Positions 34,944-46,429 are shown, counted from the stretch's first letter. The stretch: 64,000 bases of DNA from Tenebrio molitor (GCF_963966145.1 NC_091054.1:1054001-1118000), one strand, 5' to 3'. Notes: generated by a model not told the origin, from the sequence alone. Numbers and translations: made by a program.

Positions 34944-35371
34944 TGTTGCTGATCAATTCAATACCAAAATTGTGAGTTTTTGCGATAGAATGCGGTGTTT
35001 GCGAACGAACAAAAGAAAACAGGTACTTACAATTGAACCGTAATAAAATCGACGCCAGTGAGACGGACCTCTTCCGGCCAAACCCCAAGTTGTCGAACAG
35101 ATGTTGGGAAAACCCAGGTAGTTTCCCAGAAAAATGTCGAATTTTTTAACGCAACGCTTTCGAAACGAATAATTTTGTTTGTTTGGTTTTGTTTTAAATT
35201 GATTAAAACAATTGACGATAAATTTGTTAACAAGATGACGACGATATGACTAAACAGACAAGGAGAAAAGAAAATAGTTGCACTGCGCTGGAGACAATGA
35301 AACGAATTTTGAAAAATTTTGATTGACAATTTTAACAATGAAAAGCCACAATTAAACGACCAATTATGACT

Positions 35372-35390
35372 AATCCGGCTCGAAGGACCA
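35372..35390 (-). other. Primer-binding site, tRNA-Tyr type
   Basis: Five bases inside the 5' LTR, the minus strand reads TGGTCCTTCGAGCCGGATT. This is complementary over 19 bases to the 3' end of animal tRNA-Tyr (ending AATCCGGCTCGAAGGA plus CCA), as I recall that tRNA. The match includes the added CCA, as expected of a reverse-transcription primer site. Confidence 0.85.
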
Positions 35391-35395
35391 AAAAA

Positions 35396-35887
35396 TGTAT
35401 GTCTCCAGGGCACTTAAGTCAGTTTTAGTTGACTTAAGCCTACCTAAACGAAGAGCTTTGTTCGATTTTCTCCGTGATCCACAATTTGTTAAATCAAAAT
35501 TGACTTACCTTTTTTGCGGACCGCGAAGAGACCATGGACCGATTGGCATGGGTGGAATTCGACGATAATTTTGGACTTCGGTGCCACTTCAATTAAGTGG
35601 GTTTCACGACACGAGACAACTGAGTACGAAAACTAGGTGTGTTCACTCAGACGGTCAAATTCGAAGTCTCTTTCTTCCCAAAAATGTCCATCACCGGTAG
35701 GGGAGGTTTCGTCAACCCCGATTTTGCACGAAATTGTGAATCGGTTAACGCGCAATACCAATGACAGAGGGTGCAACTATTTTCGAATTGACTATTTAAA
35801 ACTAAATTAAGCTAGGCGCTAAAACTAAACGAACAAAACCAAACAGAAATGAAAAGAACTAAAATTAACTATTTACAAAAGCCAACA
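35396..35887 (-). repeat. 5' LTR of the BEL/Pao element
   Basis: Same length (492 bp) as the 3' LTR and no difference seen on reading both through. It carries the same terminal hairpin at 35413-35438. Transcription would run leftward from here. Confidence 0.95.
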
Positions 35888-36720
35888 ACAGGGTTATTCA
35901 CGAGAGGGGTATTTCTGAATTTCTTTTTGCCGCAACCCATTATACACATTGCAACAATATCTTGATTTGAAATTTTGAAAATAATTATAACTGAATCCAC
36001 GACGGCTCTTAGTCCTGTCTCTTTGACGTTAAAGCAAAAAATCTTTGTCAATTCGAAAAAATTGTTTTTACAATAACGACGAAAAGACTGATATGATCCT
36101 CATTTTGGAGAGCGATGGTAGACACTTCGAACACCTTTTACATTAACTTAATTTGTTAATTTATTTGTTGAATTTTGATTAAATACAGGTTATCTGCCAA
36201 TCTGACATTTCTGACAATCTATTCAACTTACTTTGATTTCTAATTCTAATTTAAAAGAAATAACACATTTGATTTAGTAGTCACTGCCATTGTATTGTTG
36301 GTTGCGGCAAAATAAAAATTCAGAAGTAACCCTCTCGTGAATAAGCCTGTATAATGTTTCAAATTTGTTGACAATTGCTTCGAAAGGTTATGTTTGTAAT
36401 CAATGTAATAAGTGAAAGAAATAAAATAAAAAAAATTGTCAAATTGACAGGAGTAGAAAATAACCTCAAAGTAACCAACAATAAATAAACGTGCATTTTT
36501 TTGTGTTTTTCTGTTTCTGTCGTTTCAATAAAGAGAAAGCGAGGAAGGAAATGGTGACGTCACCTCAAAAGGGTAAAAGTTAGACTAGATATAAGAGCCA
36601 TCGTGGATTCAGTTATAATTATTTTCAAAATTTGAAATCAAGATATTGTTGCAATGTGTATAGTGGGTTGTGGCAAAAAGAAATTCAGAAATATGTACCT
36701 CTCTCGTGAATAACCCTGTA
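35888..36720. repeat. TIR miniature that hosted the BEL/Pao insertion
   Basis: Its left terminus TACAGG was split: the outer six bases are at 30378-30383, and the rest resumes at 35893 with GTTATTCACGAGAGGGGTAT. The right terminus at 36720 is the inverse (CTCTCGTGAATAACCCTGTA). Inner arms match for about 110 bp (CAATATCTTGATTTGAAATT at 35950-35969 against its inverse at 36638-36657). A further inverted end of the same family lies inside at 36278-36352 and pairs better with 29822. Confidence 0.8.
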
Positions 36721-38095
36721 TGTACATAATCTCTGTTCACAAATGATTCGGAAGGTTTTCTGGAAGGGTACACAATAATCGTGAAATTTGTGTAAATTGA
36801 GAAATCCGCAGGACAACAGTGTAAGCAATGATTACCCCCTTGACAATACCAGATTTAGAAATCGGTCATCTATCTTGTCAGTTGATAACGACGCACGCAA
36901 AGCGATTAACACTATTCCCAGTGTCCCTTCGACGGCGAAACCGGAACACCTCTTCGTTTACTTAGCTCCGCACCTGGTGCCCATGTCACAATCCACTTTG
37001 ATTCATCAAGCATTCGAGCGAGAGAGCCGCTAAATCCTCACCCTTCGAATTGTAACAAGTTCGAGCATAAAAGGACGCTCCGTGGAAAAATCTTCGATTC
37101 CGATTTCCATTCGCCGCGTCGCAATATGTTAAATCGCATGAATTTATTATCTCAACGGCAAACTCGAGCGTGCCGCCCGAGAAGAATCGGTACATATCTC
37201 CCGTCGACTTTTTAATTGGAACGCTTCCCCATCGAGGGAAAAACCTCGAATAATAGAGATACATTATGACAGCCGAGGAAATTGCAACGTCACCGGATAT
37301 CCGTCCCATGCGTGCACGCTTGTCAAACACACACACCGAGAGGAACGTCTGTCGTCTTGATAACCGCCGAACAAAGACGAAACGTCGCGTCTAAACGATC
37401 GCTCGTGAATAATAAAAGCCCCCGGCGGCGGTCACGAGGGACCATTATCGATGATGATTGTTTTTTGTTTCGACGACCACCAACCCTACCCTCCGATGAA
37501 ACGTCGGCGGGAATGAACGATGACAGATGCTGATGAAATACAGGATATTGGAGGGTGGTCACGTGCCATTTCTCTTCTCCCCCGACTGCACGTCTAGCAT
37601 ACAGAACAGGTGTTATCTGAAGATGATGGCGTCTTTTCCGACATTACCTTACGGATTTGAATGGCGCGTGACCGACTTGATGGCAATTAAAGGGGAATGT
37701 CGAACTGACGTTACACTTCTAAGGGCAAAGGGCACGGCCTCAAGGTCGAACCTGGGTAATTTGGAACAGTTAAAAACCTAACTCCTCTAAAAGTCAAAAC
37801 GAAATATCTAACACGATCTATCAATAACTGAGTAAATAATGTTTCCAGAGTAGCAAAAAAGAGGGCTCATCTGCTTTGAAGCCGAGTGTTACGTCAAACT
37901 TCACTGTGAAAGGAGATTTGCTAAAAAATTAATAAAGAGAAATCGAATAAGAAACAGGGATAAAGTAATAACAAAGTTGCCACGGTTAAACTTAATAAGC
38001 ACAAATTTCATTTATGTTAAAAAAAAAATTCCCAACAGTGCAGAATTCAATATTTTTGGACGACCCGTGAAACAATTTTTTTGCTGAAACCGGTT
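36721..38095. other. GC-richer single-copy island, no gene
   Basis: 36780-37800 is GC-richer and repeat-free. Open frames on both strands (36986-37336, 37282-37562, 37527-37781) overlap one another and show no family features. No supported splice pairs. Confidence 0.45.
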
Positions 38096-38290
38096 TATAA
38101 AATAAGCAAGAGCAACATTTTACATTCGTAGTAATGGGTAATTTACCAGCTTTAGTGCCAAACGCGACGCCACTGGTAAGCAGATTTTTCGCTGAAATGT
38201 CAAAGAAACGTCAACGATGTGCTGTTCTTAACCCAGAAAACATCTTTTCGGCAAAGTTTACAGACGTTTGCAGTTATTGTAGCAATAATT
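38096..38290 (+). repeat. Interspersed repeat with TGTCGTAGCGG family interior, copy 2
   Basis: Matches 21805-21995: AGTAATGGGTAATTTACCAG, GCCAAACGC.ACGCCACTG and AATGTCAAAGAAACGTCAAC. Lacks the left part of the unit. Confidence 0.7.
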
Positions 38291-38957
38291 ATTAATAATT
38301 AATTAAAAACTGTTGTTTGTTATGTTTACTATTCGCCCCATTATTTTACAACCCTCTCTGCACATTTACAGATAACCAATTTTCCCTTAAAAATAAACTG
38401 CGGGAAAACGCATTCGTTATTTATGCCACATTGAAAGTTTCAAATGGTAACGTTTAAAAGGTGTTAACTTCTAAAGCGCACATATTCAGAGAACAATTTC
38501 ATCGTAAAGGTTTAATAATTAAAATTTAAAAATTTATGCTGGATAAAACGAGTTTTGCCACAAAACAATGGATATAGCACCTTTTGTACGATGTGGTTTC
38601 GTTGTAGCAAGTTTGCAGCAGCAAATGAAAAAGTAAAAATAAAAGCAGTCGCTTTTAATGGCGTCAAAAATTGTTCAACAAAAGATCGAAAGCTGTCAAT
38701 TATTTTAGAATAACACAAAAGATATGCCATTTTATTAAAAAAAATTAGAAAACTATTAAAACCGGATAAAAAGGCACGGAATTATGCATCGGACAAGATG
38801 TGACAGTTTTGAAAAATAAACAGAGTTTTGCACATGATTTCAGTTTTCTTCTATACACACAAGTGGCGTAAAGCAAGTTTTTCTCGATACTTATTTCAGA
38901 TTATGAAATACGGAACTGTAAAGATGCAGAAACCACCTCTGTTTAGATTTTCATAAA

Positions 38958-39130
38958 ATAGTAGTTTATTTAACGAGTTCGTGTGTAAATTGGACTTTTT
39001 TTGGCACGACTGCCAAATACAACGTTTTTTTGTTTGACGAGCTCCAAATTTCTTAAAATCTTTAAAATTAGTTTGACGTTTCGTTTTGACAAATGTGACA
39101 TTTATCAAAATCCGTTCACACAGGGGAAAA
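38958..39130 (-). repeat. GTCAAAACGAAACGTC repeat, copy 3 (shortened)
   Basis: Begins TAGTTTATTTAACGAGTTCG like the copy at 14100, then jumps across the inner inverted repeat to AACGTTTTTTTGTTTGAC and GACGTTTCGTTTTGACAAAT. It ends near CCGTTCACACAGG. The loss of the inverted-repeat middle suggests hairpin-mediated deletion. Confidence 0.7.
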
Positions 39131-39404
39131 TAATGCTCAAATTTTTTTAGTGACTAATTTAGAAAAACTCCCTACAGTAAACATTATAATTATGACTTCT
39201 CGGCTTGTAGCTTTATCTATACCCTTTGGGTATTTTATTTCTTCTGCTGAGTTTCATTATCACTGTATTGATTATCATATTTCACATTCTGGTTTTCTCA
39301 TTAAGACCAACTAAAATAAATTTTCTCTTGGGAATGATTCAGCATGATTCTAATATTCCTTACGTTTCTGTGATTGGTACTTATTTTGTCCTTATTTTTT
39401 GGTA

Positions 39405-39795
39405 TGATTAAAAAAAACAAATCAAGAGTGCGAGCTCATTTTTATTTCATCGAAACGTTTATCTTACTTTAAAAAATCTACTATTAATTAATTTATTAAA
39501 TCGAAAAGTTGGTTTCTAGGTTAACGACAGCACATCGTTTACGTTTCTTTGACATTTCAGCGAAAAATCTGGTTAGCAGTGGCGTCGCGTTTGACAATAA
39601 AGCTGATACCTTACCCATTCTTACAAAGGTAAATTGTTACTCTTGTTTATTTTATAAATTTTCTTCATTATCAGATAATAATAATAAAATGCACAATTAT
39701 AATTCCGATGCCCAAAATTCATGACGTATGATTTATTATGAAGTAGCTTTTGAGACCGCAAATTGTCTACGCCCACGCATTGAACGCAAGTGTAT
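39405..39795 (-). repeat. Interspersed repeat with TGTCGTAGCGG family, copy 3 (inverse)
   Basis: Inverse of the 21635-22010 unit: GTTTCTTTGACATTTCAGCG, GTGGCGTCGCGTTTG, ATTATCAGATAATAATAATA and TTGTCTACGCCCACGCATTG. 39410-39470 also matches the fragment at 23388-23455. Confidence 0.7.
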
Positions 39796-39989
39796 GTTTA
39801 TTGAACGAAAGCAGCGAGGCCAATAATTACACGAGGGGTAAAAAGACACTTTAGACCCGTTATTATACTTATAGGTAAAAAAAAACACAGAAAAACGAGA
39901 CACTGGATGATTTTTTCATTCTCTTCTATAGCGTTGATTAATGTATAATGTACGTCAAAATAGTAATGTAAAGCGATTTTTTTAAATAT

Positions 39990-42900
39990 CATCCGGTACT
40001 GGAAAGATCAGGCGCTTTCCGGTTCGGAGCAGTTGCCGTGTTCTCCTTGTGGAAGGGGTAAAAATCAAGGTGACCCGACCTCTACTCGCCACGTTTACTT
40101 TCCCCTGCCTTTTCATTAGCCACCCTCCACCTCCAAGATAAGAAAATTTATGAAGCGTGACCCTATTGAAGGTGACGTTCCGGCGCCCGAAGACAAACGT
40201 CTCATTTGTCGACTAAATATTGACTTCCTGATAGACGGATGAGAGTTTAGTGTAACATTTTCGCATCGAGGCGTCACAAACAAGCAAGCGGGCCGTGGAA
40301 TGTCACAACTTCCCAAACATTACCGTAGGCGGCTGTGCTTTAATCAAATAAACATGATCGAAACGCCGCCGCTATTTAACCGTCATTAATCGTTACGCAC
40401 GCACCAGATGCAAAAAGAGTCGCGACGCGTCAATTCGTCACGTGCAACGTGTAAAATTGATTTTTTAGGCGGCGTCGCGTCCATTTGCGCCCTATTATCC
40501 CATTATTGAAGTATAAATGAAGCAACGGCTACAACAACGGCTCCGATACGGCCGCCATGAATAAAACATGGTGGCGAAACGCCCCCTCTAACTTATGGCG
40601 GCTAAATAAAACTGCGCCACTTCATTCTCGCTCACTCGTATTTTTCCGGAGTAATATGCGTGAAAGAACGGAATGTCAACAGGAAAAGGACTGGAAACCG
40701 GGCTTAAAATGCGATCAAATCGCGTCTTTTTAAACGGTCGCGCTGCCATGCCGTGATTGCGACGATTGACGCTTGGTGGCGCGTGAAATCGACTACAACG
40801 TCGCACAAATTGACGGATCGGCAACGTAGCAATTGGATTAAACGGTCGCGTGGCATCAAATTCAACAGGAAGCAGTGGCGTTACGGCACAACTGATCGCC
40901 CCCACATTTTTATTCACCTCTCTCTGATGCAACTAAAATATTTGCAGTATCTCTTGGAGCTATTAAAAAAAAGCTTTTCTTAGTTACTTTTATTTGACTA
41001 TTTCGCTGCCGCCCGTCATGCGTCAAGCACGACATCCATCCCAGTCGCCCCCTAGTTACGCCACTGACTGGAGCACGCACTTTTGGTCATGTTCAACGAA
41101 AATGAGATAGGTGCTCATCAGAGACAAGGCCGAACTGTTCTGACAGTTCTCCTACTTCGCCAAGTCAACTTAGTCAACAATCGTGAATAATTAACGCAAA
41201 CTGTGCAAACAATGATACTGTTGGCAGAAATAATAACATCTCACTTTAAAACAGCATTTTAGTCACTAATTAGCCAATTATACTCGTCCACCGTTTCCAA
41301 AACAATTCAAAACTCTATTATTGTTGATGAATGAAGTTGCAGATGCAGCTCCACCAACCCCTACTCCCTAAAAACACTGCAATTGAATGCAATTTTTGCC
41401 GAATGCCGAGTTTGCAAATTAAAATGAGGGACTCGGAGTACTTTGTGAAAGCGTTCGAAACGGTCCATCAAGAAATCAACTTTGTTTACGTTTGCTTTTA
41501 ATTCGGGCGTTAATTGGAGGACGTAATCGGCGAGGTATGTCAAAGTTTAGTTGGTTATGTTAACAGTCAAATCGAGTGAGTCTGTTGCTGTAAAAAGTTA
41601 CGTATTGGGGTGTTTTTTATCTCGAAGATGCAGCCGTAGAGAACAAGGAATTCCTTCTGGAAGACTCCCGGAACTGCTTCCGCTCGATCGCGCCTTGATG
41701 ACAGATCAATGTGCCGACAAGTCGCGGTAACTGGAAACAGGTTAAGTAAGAGAACAACGGTGTAGTGTAAATGTTTTTGTTTGCATTTTGCCGTAATAAT
41801 CCGCATAAGTGGTGTTTTAGCGGGGTGCAGTAAATTGGGGCAAGGCGAGCATCCATCATGGTGTAAAAAGTAAAGTCCCTAAGTGAACCGGGGTGGATTC
41901 GCCCCCGGGGCGAGTTGGAGAAGTTGCGGACGTTTTTTCAATTCGATTTTCGGCGACTTGCCGGCAAGACAAACAATTAAATTAGATCGAATACGCTGAC
42001 GCACATTATTCATTACACCCAGGCTGGCAAACTTTCCGAAACTAAAACATCCACTCGGCGAATTCGCGCCGGTGTTTCCCCGTGTCAACACAGTATTGTT
42101 TAAATATTTCAATTGAACGAGCTCGCAGGATCGGAACAGACGTCACAAGGACGACTGCTGACGACGTGACATTCAACCGTTTCCTGATTGATGCCGCTTT
42201 GTTCGCTCACACTCGCCCGAATAAATTACCGAAATATGAGGGGAACGTTTCACGTGCACCGGTGCTTATTTATTGCCAGTTTTGCGCTAATTGCCCACCC
42301 GCCTTTGTTGCCACATCTTCCTCTGTCTAATACATAAACAATATTGTTGCGTGCCGCCATAAATCCGCACCGTCATCTGTAAAAGTGCCCATGTAATGCG
42401 GGCCACAAGGATAAATCTGCGTCGGCGGCGGGTGGCGCCGCCATCAGCGTCAGATCTCATAATATCAGCGATACCGCAAATCACGCCTGTACAGGGGGGC
42501 ACACAATCCAAACCGACACCGCTCATCGACCAGCTGGGGAACGCAAATTTTAAAATTCAAGCTGATGTCACCTCGAAATGCGGCTGGACGAAGCGCGGTA
42601 AAAGCCCTAAATTAAATATTTAATGGAATATTAATAAATACAAAAAATGCTTCTCAGTATACTTAGTTGAATAATTTGAGGGCTTTGAATTTTGACGCAT
42701 ACTAGAAAAATGATTCCAACTATCAAAAACCGTCAAAATGACAGGTATAAGAGAAGTTAGGTTTATCAATCAAAAAATACTAATTAATCAGTTTGGAATG
42801 GTTTTAAATTGAAACCAATTACAACTCCTTAGAATAATAAAATGTTTTGACTTGTTTTCGTTGGGTAAACGTATCATTTCACTTTCTTGTGAATTTTTTA

Positions 42901-43920
42901 ATATTGACCAGAAGCAACGAATAACAGAAATTTTATTTGACACATGCCAGCGGCTTGGAGGTCATGTTTGGTATAGTGTAGTCCGGGACCTTATCATCGA
43001 AAGGTGGCAAACAATTTTTCCGATCCGAGCACCTTACGATACCACAATCATTTTGGATGTATTGTAGTCTATGCAGTAAGTGCATAAAATTGTATACGAG
43101 CCGTGGGTGAGTGCAGCAACCCCATGAGCAAAACGTACACATCAAATTTAAATTTTCTCTCCGTTGTCAGTTCTCTCAGTGTTTCAAATTTGTTCAACCA
43201 ATGCATCGTGACATAATTCACTCTCGAATTATTCGAACGAAGATTTGAAGTAAAACGTTCGCGATGGATGCATCAAAATTAATTGATGATTGCTCAACGT
43301 TGCGTCAAAATTTGGTTTGCTTTTGCTTTAATGCCGTTAGCGTGATTGCATTCTGGCGGATGTCGGTCTTATTTTGATTGGGGTTGCGTTACACGGTCTG
43401 TCCAGTCGTGATTCGGACCGAAAGAGGTGGTTAATTGCGCCCAAATCACATCAAACAGACTTGCCATGCATAGATTTCGGGGTTTCCCGTGTTATGAATG
43501 CGTCCGCTTTGATGTTGCATTTTTCGGTTGGCAACGGTCCGAAGTCGGCTCTAATTAAGTGGTGGGGGGGACTGTGATTACGGTTAATCGAATTTGATGG
43601 TTCATCCCGGCGTAATAGAGGACCTTGCTAGCAATAACAATGATCGCGGTAAGTCATTTCCGCCCACGAACTCCCTTTATCTACGAGTGACACGCTCGGG
43701 GATTGTGTGCGCGCCATGATGGATTTTATATTTTGGGGGTTGATGCGTGAAGGGGACGAAAACAAGACGGCTGTTCTTAGGTCGTTTACTTCAATAAAAC
43801 TGTTACAGAATATGTTTCAGTCTTTGACGAGCGCAGTCGCCGATGGTGGAGTCAGGCCTAAAAAGGAGACGGGATTAGTCGGGGGGTAGGGTAGGGGTGG
43901 CACAATCGCACGGACAATTC
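39990..43920. other. Largest GC-richer single-copy block, no gene found
   Basis: About 3.9 kb left (downstream) of the visible casein kinase exons. I looked for the next kinase exon, which in relatives begins G(K/R) and soon reads STPVG, and did not find it. Open frames at 40588-40983, 41361-41859, 42082-42623 and 43374-43889 lack family features. Homeodomain-type ATTA sites and CG-rich words are common. Presumably intron or regulatory DNA. Confidence 0.45.
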
Positions 43921-44117
43921 CAGCAAGCATATTTTTGCAAAGCAAAAATGGATACTTGCTGTACTTACATCACTGTGAGCGCTGGGCGTAATATGCTTGC
44001 TGAAATAATATTTTGTGTCACTGAACTTCCTTTCTCTGCCACTTAACCAAATTAATCGGTCTGTTCGGGGGGTGAGAATGTAAATGAATCCAGTCAGGGC
44101 CAGAGCAAAGCATTTAC

Positions 44118-45076
44118 CTGACCAGTCGAACACTCCATCATCCGCGTAACCCTTCTCTTTGAACAAATCCTTAAACAACTTCCTCAAGTAGTCGTAGTCG
44201 GGGGTTTCGAAGAAGTCCAATCGCCGCACGTAACGCAAGTAAGTGGCCAACTCTTCGGGGTGGCCCTCGCAAAGGGACTCGATAGGGGTGGTGCGTTTGG
44301 TCTCGCCGATTTTCTGATAGCGCTCTTTAAGCGTGTCGGCCTTCAAGCCCTGCCAGGGCAGAGAGCCGCGGAGGAAATACATGAACATGTGGCCCATCGC
44401 CTCGAGGTCGTCCCTCCGGGACTGCTCACGTCCCAGATGGGTGTTGATGCTCATGTAGCGAGCGGTCCCCGTCAACGACTTGTGTTCCCTGAATCAGAAC
44501 GTGCCGACTTAACCGAAACAGATGGGGTTGGTCTAACCTGTAGGGGATGTGTCTGTTGGTGGCCTCGTCCAAGTACTCCTTGGCCAGGCCGAAGTCGATG
44601 ATGTGTATGATCTTCTCCTTCTTCGTCTTGGTTCGCCCCAAGAGAAAGTTCTCCGGTTTGACGTCTCTGAAGATCAGCCGCTTGCTGTGCACGTACTCCA
44701 TCCTGTTCAGCAGCTGATCCGCTATCATCAACACGGTCTTCAAACGAAACCTTCTGTTGCACAGCGTGAACAGGTCCTCCAAACTGGGACCCAACAGCTC
44801 CATCACCATCGCGTTGTAGCGCCCCCCGCAAGTCCCCAGATGGTACACCTTGGGTATTCCCTCGTAGTGGCCCAGAATCTTGTAGAAACGGTATTCCAAG
44901 TGCAGCTGCGGCGCTTTGGTCTTGATCGGTTCCAGTTTGATGGCGACGTGCTCGTTGTTGTACAGGTTTTTGCCGAGACGTAGTTCTCCGAAGTTGCCGC
45001 TTCCTATCTTCTTGCCGACGCGAAAATTCGGACCGACCATCAACAAACCGGAACTCGAGTTTTGACGAGACTGCAT
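44118..45076 (-). CDS. gish: Casein kinase I gamma (gilgamesh), first two coding exons, 3' part missing
   Basis: Membrane-associated Ser/Thr kinase of the CK1 gamma family. Exon 1 is 45076-44538 and exon 2 is 44488-44118, joined across a 49-bp GT-AG intron that restores YREHKSLTGTARYMSINTH. In the ~303 residues visible: glycine loop GSGNFGEL (25-32), ATP-binding Lys47 in VAIK, GTCGGRYNAM, catalytic Asp138 in FRDVKPEN (most CK1s have YRD), DFG at 161-163, and the gamma-type ETPDYDYLRKLFKDLF before FDWS. The start is supported by an in-frame stop three codons upstream. Exon 2 ends at donor GTAAAT in phase 1, where relatives continue with G(K/R). The C-terminal tail with its membrane-targeting cysteines is not visible. 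Splice phases agree exactly. Confidence 0.93.
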
Positions 45077-45854
45077 CGTACATTACAACTAGACGGAAAT
45101 TTTGACGGGACCTGAAGCACGCTTTTGACGTCCCAGTCAAAATGCCCGTCGACGGTGGCGAAAGCGCGAAACTGCATCAGTTCGAATGACGCAGGGTAGC
45201 CAACCGCACATAAAATAACACCCTGAACGACGTTCGAAAGGAAACTACTGTTCACTGATGTGGAAGGCTTCAGGAATGAGAAACTGTTTAGTAAATCGTT
45301 GTGCAAGATTTGGATTACATGAATTGAACACAACAAGACTCTGGAATGAATGGAAAATTCATACAAAAATAATAATCGACAAAGCACCCACAAAAGCTCG
45401 CAGAGACAAAAGCCCTACCCATACTTTTATATTTACTCGGGTCAGGATCGCGTCTCGAAACAAACAGGTTTTACGCCCCACAAATTGGAATATTAATTAA
45501 AAAGTTGGCGCACTTTTCTTCTCCGGAATCCACGCGGACCGCATATTGAATAAGGAAACTTCCACCCAATGAAGTGCCATTAATAATAAAAAAGAACAAC
45601 ATCCGGCGAACGGCATTTTTTCGTTCCGGGGAATTAATTCGGAGAGGAAATCCGTCACGAGGCGCATCGATTTGAATGCGATTTGTTTTCATTCGGTCTG
45701 ACAGCGCCAATAAGCCGCAGGCAAAAATGTATGCCCAACTTCATCCCGGCCGGGCTTAAATCGACAACTTCATTTCGTTCGAGAAACCAGAGCGGTTTGT
45801 CAGAACCGCGTCTAGCCAAGGCGAGCTTTGAAGGAAAATGTAACGCATAAAATA
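45077..45854. promoter_or_regulatory. Upstream region of the kinase gene
   Basis: No coding frame of note. On the minus strand a TCTAG 17-21 bases before the start codon could be a splice acceptor for a 5' UTR exon, so the promoter may be further to the right. TGACGTC near 45126 resembles a CRE-type site. No TATA box placed with confidence. Confidence 0.35.
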
Positions 45855-46386
45855 ATACAGGGTGTTATTGAAAGTTGTACAGATATTTTAACCACGAGCT
45901 ACTGGCTTCATGTAGAACTCGGAAAAAATACCCCAAAAATTCTATGGCAAAAAATAAAATGACATTTATTTTTTGAGCTACAATTTTTTAAAATTGCTTC
46001 TAGTCTTCTACGTTGTCCTACAACCTCGCAGGTAAAATTTCGGCACATATTAAAAATACACCCTGTATATCATATTTTATAAAACGTACACCAATGCGGT
46101 TTCCTTGTTTTAAAGCATATTTCCTATAGGTTACTTCGCATTGGCGTACATTTTATAAAACATGATATACAGGGTGTATTTTTAAAATGTGCCGAAATTT
46201 TACCTACGAGGTTGTTTGACAACGTAGAAGACTAAAAGCAATTAAAAAAAAATTGTAGCTCAAAAAATACCTAAATGTCATTTTATTTTTTGACATAGAA
46301 TTTTTAAATTTTTTTTTCCGAGTTCTACATGAAGCCAGTAGCTCGTGGTTAAAATATCTGTACAACTTTCAATACCACCCTGTATA
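45855..46386. repeat. Palindromic TIR element with nested core, copy 1
   Basis: About 530 bp and almost wholly self-complementary. Outer arms begin TACAGGGTGTTATTGAAAGT and run inward through CACGAGCTACTGGCTTCATG and TTCTACGTTGTCCTACAACC. The centre (about 46058-46177) is a second inverted-repeat unit whose own ends are ACACCCTGTATATCAT and its inverse. TA flanks both outer ends. Two more copies lie at 55019-55536 and 59364-59878. Confidence 0.9.
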
Positions 46387-46429
46387 TTAGCGATTTTGTC
46401 AACGATGGTCGTGGAAATTAGTGGTATAT

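Larger units (their letters stand above)
30384..35887 (-). mobile_element. BEL/Pao LTR retrotransposon, young but defective
   Basis: Complete in outline: two 492-bp LTRs (30384-30875 and 35396-35887), a primer-binding site next to the 5' LTR, gag-pol coding sequence and a purine-rich stretch before the 3' LTR. The 5-bp duplication ACAGG flanks both sides (30379-30383 and 35888-35892). LTRs read TG...CA on the minus strand. The two LTRs look identical by eye, implying recent insertion. The coding region has an in-frame stop and lacks the integrase region, so this copy cannot move on its own. It landed in the terminal bases of a TIR miniature (rest at 35893-36720). Confidence 0.95.

Noticed and set aside
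44260..44983. Two long + strand frames opposite the kinase exons
   Set aside because: Antisense shadows of the casein kinase coding sequence, which has full motif and splice support.
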